49,625 bases of DNA from contig MCFE01000651.1 in the NCBI GenBank assembly GCA_002104905.1, forward strand, positions 1 to 49,625. The letters run 5' to 3'. The stretch is from Basidiobolus meristosporus CBS 931.73. Lineage: Eukaryota > Basidiobolomycota > Basidiobolomycetes > Basidiobolales > Basidiobolaceae. A program made the position numbers and the translations under genes. Below are positions 18,791 to 29,481 of this stretch, piece by piece; within the stretch, counting starts at the first letter, position 1; each line of letters starts with the position of its first letter. Under the pieces are notes generated by a model. That model was not told the origin of the DNA, made no database searches, and saw only the letters and a list, made by a program, of their open reading frames with translations.

Positions 18791-19020
18791 AATCAAAAGT
18801 GCGTATATTGCAACAAGAAAGTCCAAGGTAACCTCAACTAATCCCTGTACTATCCGCTCAATATTGTCGACTCTTGACAAACAACAAATAAATTTATTCA
18901 CACGAGTACTCTAAGCCAACCGGGTTAAATCAATCTATCTTGCATAATGCTATGAACGAAGCCTAATTGAATGGGATTGAGAAGGTGATATAAATCGGGA
19001 AAGCTCCGCGTAGATGCGTA
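18788..19020 (+). repeat. Mosaic of A-upstream and B-tail pieces
   Basis: 18788-18915 aligns with 31600-31730. An A-type promoter (AAGGTGATATAAATCGG at about 18985) follows, then GATGCGTAGAAGATTGT, a fragment of the B 3' coding end. An A promoter has thus been placed ahead of the D2 relic. Confidence 0.7.
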
Positions 19021-19168
19021 GAAGATTGTATATCAACGACTGAACCAGCTTTACGACCAATCAAAGGATTATTGCAATTATGGGTGCAAACAAGAACCAT
19101 CCTCAAAAAAGCAAAGCAATATCCGCTAGTTGTTAGGAGTGACCATTCAAGAAACACTTAACGACAAA

Positions 19169-19826
19169 ATGCTTTTCAGAAATATCCTCTTAGCCGGCAT
19201 CCTCTTTTGCCGCTCCTCTTGACCGCGACCAGCCCAGTATTACGGCAACCCCCGTGTATGTGGAGCTTTATAAAAACGTAAATGCATGTAGTGAAGAATT
19301 TCCATCCTCACTCAAGGCCATTCCCGCTGGTAAGGAAGTGAGGTTTGCGGAATGTGTGAAGATGATCCAGGAGTTTACTCAAAGCCTAGGAGCACCGAGC
19401 AATAGTGTGGCAAAGCGTGCTCTTGACGTATTTTTTGATGCCCTGGATCGCTTTGAGCAGACAGCAAAAAGCTCAAACCTCGTCTGTGGGATTACTAAGC
19501 AAAAAGGCGGCAAGGATATTTGCGGCTGTAACAATGGCTACTGCTGGAGAAGGGTAAGTTGCCATGGAATTTCCTGTACAGAAACAGTAACTTACAAGGT
19601 ATTCAGTGCCATGGAGGAGTAGGGATTATCTCGTTTGGCATTGGATATGTAGCAAAGTGCACCAGAGTGGTGTTACATCAACAATATTCAAAGGTTTAGT
19701 AAGTTTGCATTCTTACTGACGCTAAAGTCTTTTTGCAGTGGCTCCGAATATCAGACATGCACCAAGGACTCGGACTGCGTTTTTGACAACACTAATTGCG
19801 CCAAGAACTACTGTGCCCTCTTTTAA
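19169..19826 (+). pseudogene. D2, secreted cysteine-rich protein with signal-peptide frameshift
   Basis: ATG at 19169 starts as in D1, but about 14 bp is deleted inside the signal peptide, so the mature frame (open from about 19254) is out of phase. The rest shows the family structure best: exon 1 to 19553 (KDICGCNNGYCWRR), intron 19554-19606 (GTAAGT..CTTAC..TTCAG), exon 2 19607-19698 (CHGG, AKCTRV), intron 19699-19738 (GTAAGT..ACTGAC..TTGCAG), exon 3 to TAA 19826 (TCTKDSDCVF, NTNCAKNYCALF). Phases agree across both introns, which supports the model. The family is not recognised. D1 keeps the signal peptide but lacks exon 3. Confidence 0.75.
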
Positions 19827-20063
19827 GCATCACTCTTCCCAACGTCTACATTCTCATTGTCTACTGCTAGCTTTATACTATAAAGCACTTGGTTGAAATT
19901 AAATGCTGATTACTATTTCGTGTATGCACTGGCTCACATTTTTTGAGAAGTAGCAAACGGCGAGGCACCCAGGTTAAATTAATCTAGCTCGCATAAAGCT
20001 AATTGTGTGGGATCGAGAAGGTGATATAAATCGGGAGAGACCGCATGACTTCACCAGTCAGTC

Positions 20064-20505
20064 ATGCAGCCTTTCTTCCTCTTACTAGTTTCCGCCATCG
20101 CTTCACTGCAAGCAATCTCCGCTACCCCACTTGGTGGCTCCCAGGTAGCCTTCACCAGTGAGCCATGCGTCGAACAACTGGGTACTTGTTATCAGGACAC
20201 TTAGGCCCCCAGTCAAGAACACCAGCCGTCAACAGAGGAGGTGGATGATTCGGAGATGAGTGGGCCAAAGCAAACGAGCCAGACTTCGGGTTGCAAGGGT
20301 TTGACATTTCAAATTTACAACCATCCCAAGCCTTACTGGACAACATCAATGGTCATTCTGCCAGTAAAGCCAATGCCTTGTCCAACTCAAATCAGTTCGA
20401 TCAGGCGCAAGTCATTGATCAAACCCTCTACAAATTATCATCACTCAGCCAGCAGTAGAGGTGGGTACAAGAAGTATAAGAGATCTGCTCGTCGCCACTT
20501 CAAAG
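20064..20505 (+). pseudogene. A-copy with stop and deletions
   Basis: ATG CAG CCT TTC begins an intact-looking signal peptide. A TAG follows CYQDT, deletions remove the acidic linker and the PKQQQ segment, and the basic tail ends at RRHFK before diverging. The promoter AAGGTGATATAAATCGG is kept at about 20015. Confidence 0.85.
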
Positions 20506-20723
20506 ATACTCCAGAAAATCATGGTGAGTTCCACAAAATACTGGAAGAAAATTGAAAAAATAACGAGTGAAGGGAATGCAAAATACCGATGGTACTCAAA
20601 AAGTATAATAATTGTGTGAGTAATGACCTGATTAATCCATGAAATATATAACCCTAAGCAATTTTCCCAGCTAACCCATATTGTATGCTATACAACAGCC
20701 CACAAATACGTTATTCGCTCCAC

Positions 20724-21193
20724 ATGCGCTTTATTACTGTAGGCCTTGCCGCGAATCAAGTTGCCGTTGCTGTTCTTCTTCATGCACTCGCGAGTATAGA
20801 AGGGTTCATTATCGCAGTTTACCATGTGTACAGTATGCGACCGATTACCACCAAAACGTTCGAGTTTTGCCTGTTTTTAAGACACCCAATGTCCGATCCC
20901 CGTTATTGCGTCAGGTTTTCACCATCGTGACCAGAAAGCAAGATAGCCTGAGCATTGCTAATGCCAACAGCAATAAGGGCTTCAATGTCAAGTATCAAGC
21001 AGGGCCCAGCCTTAAACTGGAGGGTCGGGGCAACGCATTAGTATATGCCAAGCAAAAGGACTATAGTTCTTTCTCTCCCTACGTTCTGATGCAGCCCACC
21101 CAAGATGTACAGTACACAACCCCAGTAACAGAGACACAATGTGTGAAAGAACAAAATATTCAATACACTCATTGTGCTGACAATTGCGCCTAA
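20724..21193 (+). pseudogene. B-copy with signal-peptide deletions
   Basis: The ATG at 20724 begins a B signal peptide that has lost 12 bp internally and 13 bp at the cleavage junction, so the mature part lies in another frame. That frame is fully open for about 150 codons (TREYRRVHYRSLPC, LLRQVFTIVTRKQDSLSIAN, YVLMQPTQDVQYTTP, CADNCA). Inactivation therefore looks recent, or translation starts elsewhere. An A relic lies just upstream. Confidence 0.8.
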
Positions 21194-21600
21194 TAGATAA
21201 ATCAGCCTTAACTGAGAATATTGAGTATGCAAGACAAATAAGCCCTCTTTGCGCGACTACCCTACTCTCACAGTATCATAGACTATCAATCCACGGTAGA
21301 CACGGTGTACCAGTCCAAAAAGAATCGACATTTGGCAATACCCCACAACGACACACACCGGAGGAACAGGGACACTGTAGGGTAAATAGTGCATGCAACA
21401 TAGCCGGGTAGAGAAGCTCAATCAGCGTTGTGTATCAACTACCGCATTTGGAGAACTGGTGGGCTCCTACCTTAAGATGTCAGTGAGCCCTATTTAGCGC
21501 CAGTTTCAATGTTTGTGTACTCATTCCATCGATCTGTAAATAGTTGTATCGATATTGGGGGTTAAATTGCCGTAAATGTGATTTTTGGTTCAAGTCGACA
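21194..21600 (+). repeat. B 3'-flank block
   Basis: Aligns with 8869-9296. No gene. Confidence 0.7.
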
Positions 21601-21627
21601 TACGATTGCATTATTCGTGAGACGCAA

Positions 21628-21716
21628 AATGACTCATACTACGATTTCTCAAGCAAGGGCTTGAAGCGTGCACACAGGAATGGCACTGTTCTTACGTAGT
21701 TCGTTATTTCATAGTC
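21628..21716 (+). other. Conserved noncoding block 1, copy b
   Basis: ACTCATACTACGATTTCTCA, CAAGCAAGGGCTTG and GTGCACACAGGAATGGCAC, as at 9297. Confidence 0.75.
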
Positions 21717-21858
21717 AATTACTCTAGTCCGGAGTAGTTTATATAATACTGTTATTTTCGTCGATTTCAATATTATGGGATTTGGCCACGAAATGAGTGA
21801 AAATTTTTATCGATTTTTCCCCTATAAATAGGGGGCATCTGTCGTTTGGTATCGTTAC

Positions 21859-22080
21859 GACTGTACTTTACAGGATTATGTATATAGTACATTCCCAGTC
21901 TTTGTTTCCCAACAAAGACACTAATACCAAGCTGGTAGATGAGATGTAGTGCGCTGTCCGTAAAGGGAAGTGTGAACAGTGGCCGATCGGTCTTTCGGGA
22001 CCTTAGGACCTGTTCAGTTGATGAACTTGCCGGTTGATTATTCCAACAGCCTGGCGAGGACGGTCTGCACATTCTGACAG
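21859..22080 (+). ncRNA. Conserved noncoding block 2, copy b (candidate structured RNA)
   Basis: Shares TATATAGTACATTCCCAGT, a GATCGGTC stem with UUCG-like loop (GGTC/GACC, 21989-22002), TTGATGAACTTGCCGGT, CAACAGCCTGGCGAGGACGG and a terminal ATTCTGACAG with 41638 and 46115. No reading frame is conserved among copies. TTGATGA and CTGA resemble snoRNA boxes C and D, but the spacing and first base are not standard. An RNA product is inferred. Confidence 0.35.
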
Positions 22081-22229
22081 CTTGTTGTTAACCAAATATC
22101 ATCAAAAATCAAATCAAAATACCAATATCTTTCGCTACATATTCATATTGAAAATCAGCAAGCAAAGAAAAGAAAAATACTTAAAATTTTGATTGCAAAA
22201 TGACATACTTGGATTACAGTTTTCTGATC

Positions 22230-22365
22230 TTTAAAATCAAAATTCATAACTGGATGTTTAAGCGGGCACACAACTTTGCATAAAAATCGGAAAAGAGTAA
22301 GTCGGTAGTCGAACTTTATTGTAGCGGCTACTGGTGACCATCCACTCAGACTTGCCAACCTCTGA
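22230..22365 (+). repeat. CpG-rich copy of a dispersed 135-bp block
   Basis: Pairs with 34837-34965. Every CpG seen here (GCGGGC, ATCGGA, GTCGGT, GTCGAA, GCGGC) is TpG or CpA there. Confidence 0.8.
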
Positions 22366-23700
22366 CTGCTCCAGTGCGCTTGGTTTTCGTTGCTCTGTTG
22401 CCAGCCTCACGCGTTCCCCAAGTCTTTAATAACCTTGCCATCTCGCAATTACTTGAAGATGCCAATGTCAACACTAGGCTCCAGAGGACAACGCCCTCGA
22501 CATGGATCGAAATCATCAGCAGGGACCCACTACTCAAGCCTTCACCCAACCAGTTCTCCAGAAGCTTGAGCTACAGATAGACGCCACTCTACCCAACTGC
22601 TCACTTGTTCGAAAATCGAAATTTAGCAAAAGATAGAATGAAGGGGCTAAGAGTTATGGGATTGAGATTATTTATTACAATGCTTTAATATTCATTACCA
22701 TCGCTTTAGGTTACCTTTACTGTTCCTTAATAGACCCATACCACACTCACATACCTCAGGAATGACTGTATGGTGACACTCCTGCGTAATGATTTCGGGC
22801 AATAGCTATCTGTGCTGGGTCATAGGGCCAGTGGGGGGGGGTACAGAGAGGCATTGTAATTATCAATCTATTTATCTCGCTTCTAGCTCGATCCCCTAGT
22901 ACCACAGACACTGTTTCAAAGGTGAAGTCCTTACTCCGGTAAGTCAGGTCCAAAAGCGTACGTGTTCTCTTAAAATATGCCTTGCATTGTTGTATACTAC
23001 ACTCACATCTCAGTAACCATGGTCTATGGGTAGACAAATGCGCCAAAGAAAACGCTCAATCCGGAAGAAGAGTGTTTGACACGGTTATTCTGGAGATTGC
23101 CGACTTGATTCCTCATAGCTCATCTTACAATGGGAAGTGCGGAGTTTGGCTGGCATACCAACGAATGCACCGAAGTATTGAGGATGCATGGCTGTTATCG
23201 TACTTCTATTTCTCATTCAAAAAGGCTTCATTGAAATGAATGAACAAACCTGCGGTGTTACATACTCAGTTTTCTTGCCACCAACGCAGTGAATGTAGCC
23301 TCGATTCGGGTCTATCATCTCAGCCCAACACTATGCCAAGACTTAACCCGCTCTAGAGACATGAACAACTTGACTGGATTGATGGCCTAACCGAATATTT
23401 TGTTATGGCTTGACAAGGACAATGAACAGCACTTATTGATTCATTAAATTGCACTTTGCACATTTCACCAGTACTCTTGGTTCAACTCTAAGTAGGGCAA
23501 TAGTGGCAATACCAATGCTACCTAAAAGTCTAACAACGCACTTGTATGCACAAGCTCATGTCGTGATATGAGGGAAAGAGGATCAGGCAGTTAGTGCCCA
23601 GATGGTAAATATCTTAATCTTCAGTGTGTATTTCCACGGGTAAAGTCTTATTAATGTAAGCTGCGGATAAACTTCACCACTTTAATGAATGGAAAGTAGT
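22366..23700. other. Intergenic, no supported gene
   Basis: Short frames at 22374, 22756 (minus) and 22982 have no signal peptide, domain or conservation that I can see. A G9 run lies at about 22830. Confidence 0.4.
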
Positions 23701-24457
23701 AAGCTTCTTATCCACAAAGCCATTGCATACCACTTAGTCATATCTATATTTACTTGTATGTGGAATGACGAAAAATCAAAGAGTCATCCAACAAACACTT
23801 GCGTGTTATTGCAAATAGCGGCATCTAGATTTAAAATCAAGATTCATCGGTATTTTTGGGGTTCTCTAGCTAGTGTTTATCGCAGACCATGTGCAACAAT
23901 GTTATATATCATTTATACTTTATAAGCGACAGTGTTACCTAGGACTTTGCATATCCCGATTGAATATCATTACCGCTTTAAGTCTCAAACGGTATTCACT
24001 CTCATTCCATTGTTACAGACTGCTTAGCCACAACAGCCATAGAATGTACATGCTACAGTAAACGTAATTATCAACATTGTCTATGCATCTCGAGGTCCTG
24101 ATTTACTTTCCCGTTAGAGACCAAAGATGCCTTATTGGTGTAGAACTACCCCTACACAATAGCATATCTGATGAGCAACCCGGTTTATGGATTTTGATTT
24201 TGTGTATTAATACCACATTAACTCTGTACCACTATGCCATAATGCTGCAGCTTTGTGGAACTGGTTTACATTACCCAGGTAGCCTTCTGAGCTGGTTTAC
24301 ATTACCCGGGTAACTTTCTTCTCTTGCACAACCATTTGTAGAGCTAGCCACAGCGACTATTGACAAAAGTATGTGCAACAATGGGGAAATGACGCCTATA
24401 TATTGAGCTCACCTTGCTGCTAGACATCATTCACACACTAAGCTCTCAATCAAAACA

Positions 24458-24655
24458 ATGATGAAGAAACTTGCAGTCTCCTTGATGGTCGCCTTCCTTG
24501 TGGCCAGCTCCAGTTCCGGCTCCGTAGATGCTCTCTCGTGCCAAGCCCAAGGGAACTCAAGAGGCTCCTTGTGCGTTTCCGGTAGCTGCCCCACCGGTTG
24601 GAGATCCGTGTTCTGGGATACTGGATGCAAGTCTGGCCAAAGATGCTGTATCTGA
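24458..24655 (+). CDS. F1, beta-defensin-like secreted peptide
   Basis: A 65-aa precursor starting MMKK (ATG 24458). Signal peptide about 1-25, cut near VDA/LSC. Mature peptide of about 40 residues with six Cys (28, 39, 44, 57, 63, 64): C-x10-C-x4-C-x12-C-x5-C-C, and a CPTGWRS turn. Order and spacing are close to vertebrate beta-defensins and big defensins (C..C..C..C..CC), so an antimicrobial or antagonistic peptide is plausible; homology is not shown by pattern alone. The promoter is shared by all three copies: GACGCCTATATATTGAGC about 60 bp upstream. AATAAA follows the stop. Confidence 0.8.
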   Translation: MMKKLAVSLMVAFLVASSSSGSVDALSCQAQGNSRGSLCVSGSCPTGWRSVFWDTGCKSGQRCCI

Positions 24656-25732
24656 TAATCAATAAATCCAATATGTTCAATGTTGAATTTACACACAATA
24701 ATGCAGATGCTAGAAACAGAACAGAGTATTCGGAGATTGGCGCTTAAGAAGCAAGCAGTAACTATGGCCAAAGTGTAGCAAAACATGTTAGCCTCCTCTT
24801 TATGTGAGTGAGTGTTTTGCACAGAGGAAGGATAAGTAACAGTGTACATGATGTCCTGTATTGCTCATGCGTCAAGAGGACTTGCTTACTTTACATATTA
24901 CAACTTTCCTTACCTGCCATTATGGAGGCCAGTTGTGTTGACACTCTCTACTTGCGCCCTTCAGGCATAAGTCAAAGTTTGATATTCCGGAACACCAAAG
25001 ATGTTGTATCTACCTAATAAATTATCTAATGAATTATCGGGTAAGTCGTTGTAAAGAATACATCATATTTCAATTCCCAAGTGGGACAGCAATCTCATAT
25101 CTATATTTACTTGTAGCAAAATCAATGCAAGTCGTTACAAACACTAAAGTTATATCAAATACTTGCGTGTTATTGCAAATAGCAGCATCTAGGCTTAAAA
25201 ATCAAGGTTCATTTATACTTTATAAGCGACAGTGTTACCTAGGACTTCGCGTATCTCGATTGAATATCATTACCGCTTTAAGTCTCAAATGGTAGATTTG
25301 ACTGTAATCAATGTACCCACACTCATTCCGTTGTCACAGACTGCTTAGCCACAACAGCCATGGAATGTACATGTTACAGTAAACGTAATTATCGAGATTG
25401 TCTATGCATCTTGAGGTCTTGATTTACTTTCCAGTTAGAGGCCAAAGATGCTTTATTGGTGTAGGACTACCACTACACAATAGCATGTCTGATGAGCAAC
25501 CCGGTTCATGGATTGCCAATTTGTTTTTGTGTATTAACATCATCTCAATGCTGCAGCTCTGTGTAACTGGTTTACATTACCCAGGTAGCCTTCTTCTCTT
25601 GTACAACCATTCCTAGAGCTAGCCACAGCGACTATTGACAAAAGTATGTACAACAATGTGGAAATGACGCCTATATATTGAGCCAACCCTGCTGCTAGAC
25701 ATCATTCACACACTAAGCTCTCAATAAAAACA

Positions 25733-25930
25733 ATGATGAAGAAGTTTGCAGTCTCCCTGATGGTCGCCTACCTTGTGGCCAGCTCCAGTTCCGGCTCCGT
25801 AGATGCTCTCTCGTGCCAAGCCCAAGGGAACTCAAGAGGCTCCTTGTGCGTTTCCGGTAGCTGCCCCACCGGTTGGAGATCCGTGCTCTGGGATACCGGA
25901 TGCAAGTCCGGCCAGAGATGCTGTATCTGA
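25733..25930 (+). CDS. F2, beta-defensin-like secreted peptide
   Basis: Differs from F1 at only a few residues (L5F, AFL to AYL in the signal peptide, SVFW to SVLW in the mature part). All six Cys and the promoter are kept. It is the middle unit of the tandem array. Near-identity suggests recent duplication or ongoing conversion. Confidence 0.8.
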   Translation: MMKKFAVSLMVAYLVASSSSGSVDALSCQAQGNSRGSLCVSGSCPTGWRSVLWDTGCKSGQRCCI

Positions 25931-26997
25931 TAATCAATAAATCCAGTACGTTCAATGTGGAACGTACACATGACAATGCAGATGCTAGAGACAAGCCGTA
26001 TTGTATATACGGAGATTAGTGCTTAAGAAGCAAGATGCAACTATATAGCAGTATAATGGGAGTCAATAGTATAGCAAAATATGCTGGTCTCATCTTTGGG
26101 GCTTAATATGTGCAACTGTATCGGGAACCATCTATTGAACTGTTGTTTGCCACAGTGCTATATATCATTTACACTGTATAAGCAACAATGCTGCATATCA
26201 TGATTGCTATAACTGTCAATAAGTAGAGTGAATGTAACCATTACATTGTTATTCGTGTATAGAGCTGGTTTACATATCCCATTGTTACAGACTGCCTAGC
26301 CACAACAACCGTTGAGTGAGTGCTTTGCAAAGAGGAAGGATAATTAGCAGTGTACGTAATAACCTATATTGCACATGCTTCAAGAGTACTTGTTTACTTT
26401 ACAGGTTACAACTCTCCTTACCTGCCATTATTGAGGCCAGCTGTGTTGACACTCTCTACTTGCGCCCTTCAGGTATTGATCAAAGGTTGGTATTCCGGGA
26501 CACCAAAGATGTTGTATCTACCTAATAAATTATCTAATGAACTATCGGCAAAGTAGTTCTACACTTGAAACTAACAGGGAAGGCTTACTTTCAGCCGTGT
26601 GGTACTGCATTTAGAACATTCTTCGTAGATGAGTGTATTGCACGGCAAAAGCTGTGTGGCACAAAATGTGATGAGTAGCCCAGTTCAAGGATTGCTACCT
26701 TTGATTTTGCATATTATTGCCGCATCATTTATATGTATGAATAAAGAGGTGACACTATGCCATACAAGAAATACCATTTAAATGCTACTGCTCTTTTGAT
26801 GTTGGCCATCAATACATATAATTTCCTGGAACTGGTTTACATTACCGAGGTAACCTTCTTCTCTTGTACAACCATTCGTAGAGCTAGCCACAGCGACTAT
26901 TGACAAAAGTATGTGCAGCAATGTGGAAATGACGCCTATATATTGAGCTAACCTTGCTGCTAGACATCATTCACACACTAATCTCTCAATCAAAACA

Positions 26998-27195
26998 ATG
27001 ATGAAGAAATTTGCTGTCTCCTTGATGGTCGCCTTCCTTGTGGCCAGCTCCAGTTCCGGCTCCGTAGATGCTCTCTCGTGCCAAGCCCAAGGGAACTCAA
27101 GAGGCTCCTTGTGCGTTTCCGGTAGCTGCCCCACCGGTTGGAGATCCGTGTTCTGGGATACTGGATGCAAGTCTGGCCAGAGATGCTGTATCTGA
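26998..27195 (+). CDS. F3, beta-defensin-like secreted peptide, with piggyBac just downstream
   Basis: Mature peptide as in F1; coding region intact. Only 3 bp after the TGA stop begins the TTAA target of a piggyBac insertion, which moves the native AATAAA signal 2.3 kb away (to about 29481). The peptide can still be made, but its mRNA 3' end must now come from the transposon or read through it. Confidence 0.8.
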   Translation: MMKKFAVSLMVAFLVASSSSGSVDALSCQAQGNSRGSLCVSGSCPTGWRSVFWDTGCKSGQRCCI

Positions 27196-27198
27196 TGA

Positions 27199-29481
27199 TT
27201 AACAAGTAGAGATTCGGCCGGACCATTTGGTCCAAATTGGACCAAATGGTCTAATTAAATACAATTGTTTTTTCTGGATGGGTGTCTTACTTTGTTTATT
27301 TCATATCATATTCTGATAAACAAGAATCTGAATATTTATTTTTTGGAGTTGTTTTGATAATTCGTCATATTCGTTTTATCTTTTCTTAAGACTTAAACCA
27401 TGCCTCCTGCCAGTAAACATCTTGATGTTAATGTGCGTGTATCAGTATCCAAGCGATTTATCAAACATAAGGAAGTCAAACGACTTTTATCTCTGCGTTT
27501 TGACTGGAATACACCTGGTTTGAGCTTCAAGGGAGTTACCACTGCACGCTCAACAGTCAACGGCAATTTGAAATATGATGTGATTTTGGATCTGGTACCG
27601 GGGATTACATTGACTCTTTCACAAAACTGTTTAAAGTATATCAAGACTAACAGTAATGATACCTTGGGAAACATTGAACCTGCAACTGCTAATACTACCG
27701 AGAGTATTGTTACTAAAGACCTATTGGAGGATGCAATCCAAGAAGAGGAGCAGGAGGAAGATGAAATTGACCTTACTGCAGCAGACACCTGGATAACTGG
27801 GGAAGTATATATTGATTCCCGTACAAGTGGGCCAGCTGATGGTTTTACCTCCTTGAAAGCTTGGTTAAATATGAAAAATGCTAGAAATGCCTCACCACTG
27901 GATTATTTCTTGTTCTTCCTTCCTTTAGATCACTTTCGCACTATCGTTTGGAGGATTAATACTTATGCAACTAGCATTGGCCCCTGGACTGACATTACAT
28001 TTGCCGAGTACATGATGTGGATTGCATTAATCAATCATTCCGACAAAAAAGCTTACTGGAAGAAAGGCTCTTCTCATTTCTTAATGAACATTGACTTTAC
28101 GGAATATATGTCGTATAGAAGATTTAAAGAGATTCTGAAAATGCACGTTCTTGAAATCCCTTCCCGAGAACATCAAGAAATCGATGCTCTTTATCAAATT
28201 AGATCAACTATTGACGCCTTTAATGAGCACATGAAAACTTGTTTAGAGCCCTGCAAGTATTTAGTCATTGACGAATCAATGAATCAATGGTTAGGAGCTG
28301 GTTTGCCCAATGTTAAGAAAGTCCCAAGGAAGCCGCATCCCATCGGACAGGAGTTCAAGACTTTAGCAGACCATCACACTGCTTGTATCCTGAGAATAGA
28401 TACAGTGAGTGATTGGTTACAGAAGGAATATGACAATGATCCTGGTATGTCCAAGTTGACTTCCACTGTCAAGCGATTAGTCAAGCCTTGGTTTGGTACT
28501 GGCCGTACCGTTATTGCTGACTCTTGGTTCGGATCCCCAAATATGACAATGATGCTGGCTGAACTTGGTCTGTATTCCATTATGCAAGTGACTAAACGCT
28601 GCTACTGGCCATGTGGTATGCCCACCACCGATATTGTTGCCAGTGTTGGCAACTTGTATTGTAGAATCCTGTCTTGAAGAAACAACATGTGCTCCATTTA
28701 CTATATTTGTAGGTTCGGTTGATGCTGCTAATAACCTTCAAGATAATTTGACATCTTATCATGATGTTATATGTACAGAAAGATGGGAGATGCGTTTCTA
28801 CGGCTTCATCCTGGGTATCTGTGACGCCAATGCCTATAGCTCTTATTGTACATTTTCTTATCAAAAGCGTGGCGTATCTCATTTCTCTTTCAAGGATATT
28901 TTAGCATACAATTTCTTGCAATATTGTAAGAATTTGGCCGGTTCAGACATCAAGGGGCCCTTGGGTAGTCAGAGGCAACTCAGAAGTGATGAAAATCACA
29001 CTTACCTGTCGATGAGTAAAGGTTATGGCTCAAAGCGCCGTAGATTAGCTTGCAAAACTTGTACTGCCGCTCATGTTACAAGCACTAAGGTTGAGTTTTC
29101 ATGCAGTTGCAACCCTGGCCACCCAATGTGTAAGGACTGCTATACCAGGCACTTGAAGGTGGTATATGAAAAAACAAATAATGCTCAATAATTCTTCGCA
29201 GTAAGTAGGATTGGCCATGAAATGTTTGAAATATAATTGCTTAAAGCCATACCCATTATTCATCAATGAAGTGTTAGACCATTTGGTCCGATTAAAATTT
29301 GCCAAAAGTTGCTTCAGTAAAGGTAATATAAGACAAAGTATTTGCAACCATTTTGAAAAAATTAAAATACCAGCACAAAGTGTATACCAGAGAGATTTCA
29401 TAAACTTCATTTAGACTTCATATATCCTTGCTATGAGGTCAAAATAATTTAAATACAATTGGGCTAATCTCTACTTGTTAA
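27199..29481 (+). mobile_element. piggyBac element with TTAA duplication
   Basis: TTAA flanks at 27199-27202 and 29478-29481. Terminal inverted repeats CAAGTAGAGATT (27203) and AATCTCTACTTG (ending 29477), 12 bp perfect. Element length is 2275 bp. Subterminal GGACCATTTGGTCC palindromes occur at about 27220 and, inverted, 27240, and a related GACCATTTGGTCC at about 29277. The F1 and F2 copies show the unoccupied site. Confidence 0.95.
27400..29191 (+). pseudogene. piggyBac transposase, internally deleted
   Basis: The first frame, 27400-28677 (425 aa), has an acidic N-terminus and the DDE core: Asp1 in YLVIDESMNQWLG, Asp2 in RTVIADSWFGSP. It stops after KRCYWPCGMP and DIVASVGNLY. A second frame to 29191 resumes with GSVDAANNLQDNLTSYHDV (Asp3 in GSVD), ERWEMRFYGF, ICDANAYSSY and a C-terminal Cys/His zinc-binding domain (ACKTC, CSCNPGHPMCKDC). 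Between Asp2 and Asp3 roughly 40-60 family residues are missing and the frame changes. A 51-nt GT-AG excision (about 28662-28712) would restore phase but not the missing segment. Probably inactive. Confidence 0.85.

Noticed and set aside
21773-22072. 99-codon minus-strand protein over conserved block 2
   Set aside because: In the 41-kb copy the same frame meets a stop after about ten codons, so the conserved property is not this frame.
24427-27245. Minus-strand frames antisense to the F genes
   Set aside because: They recur only because the F genes are triplicated; they have no signal peptide, ATG context or domain.
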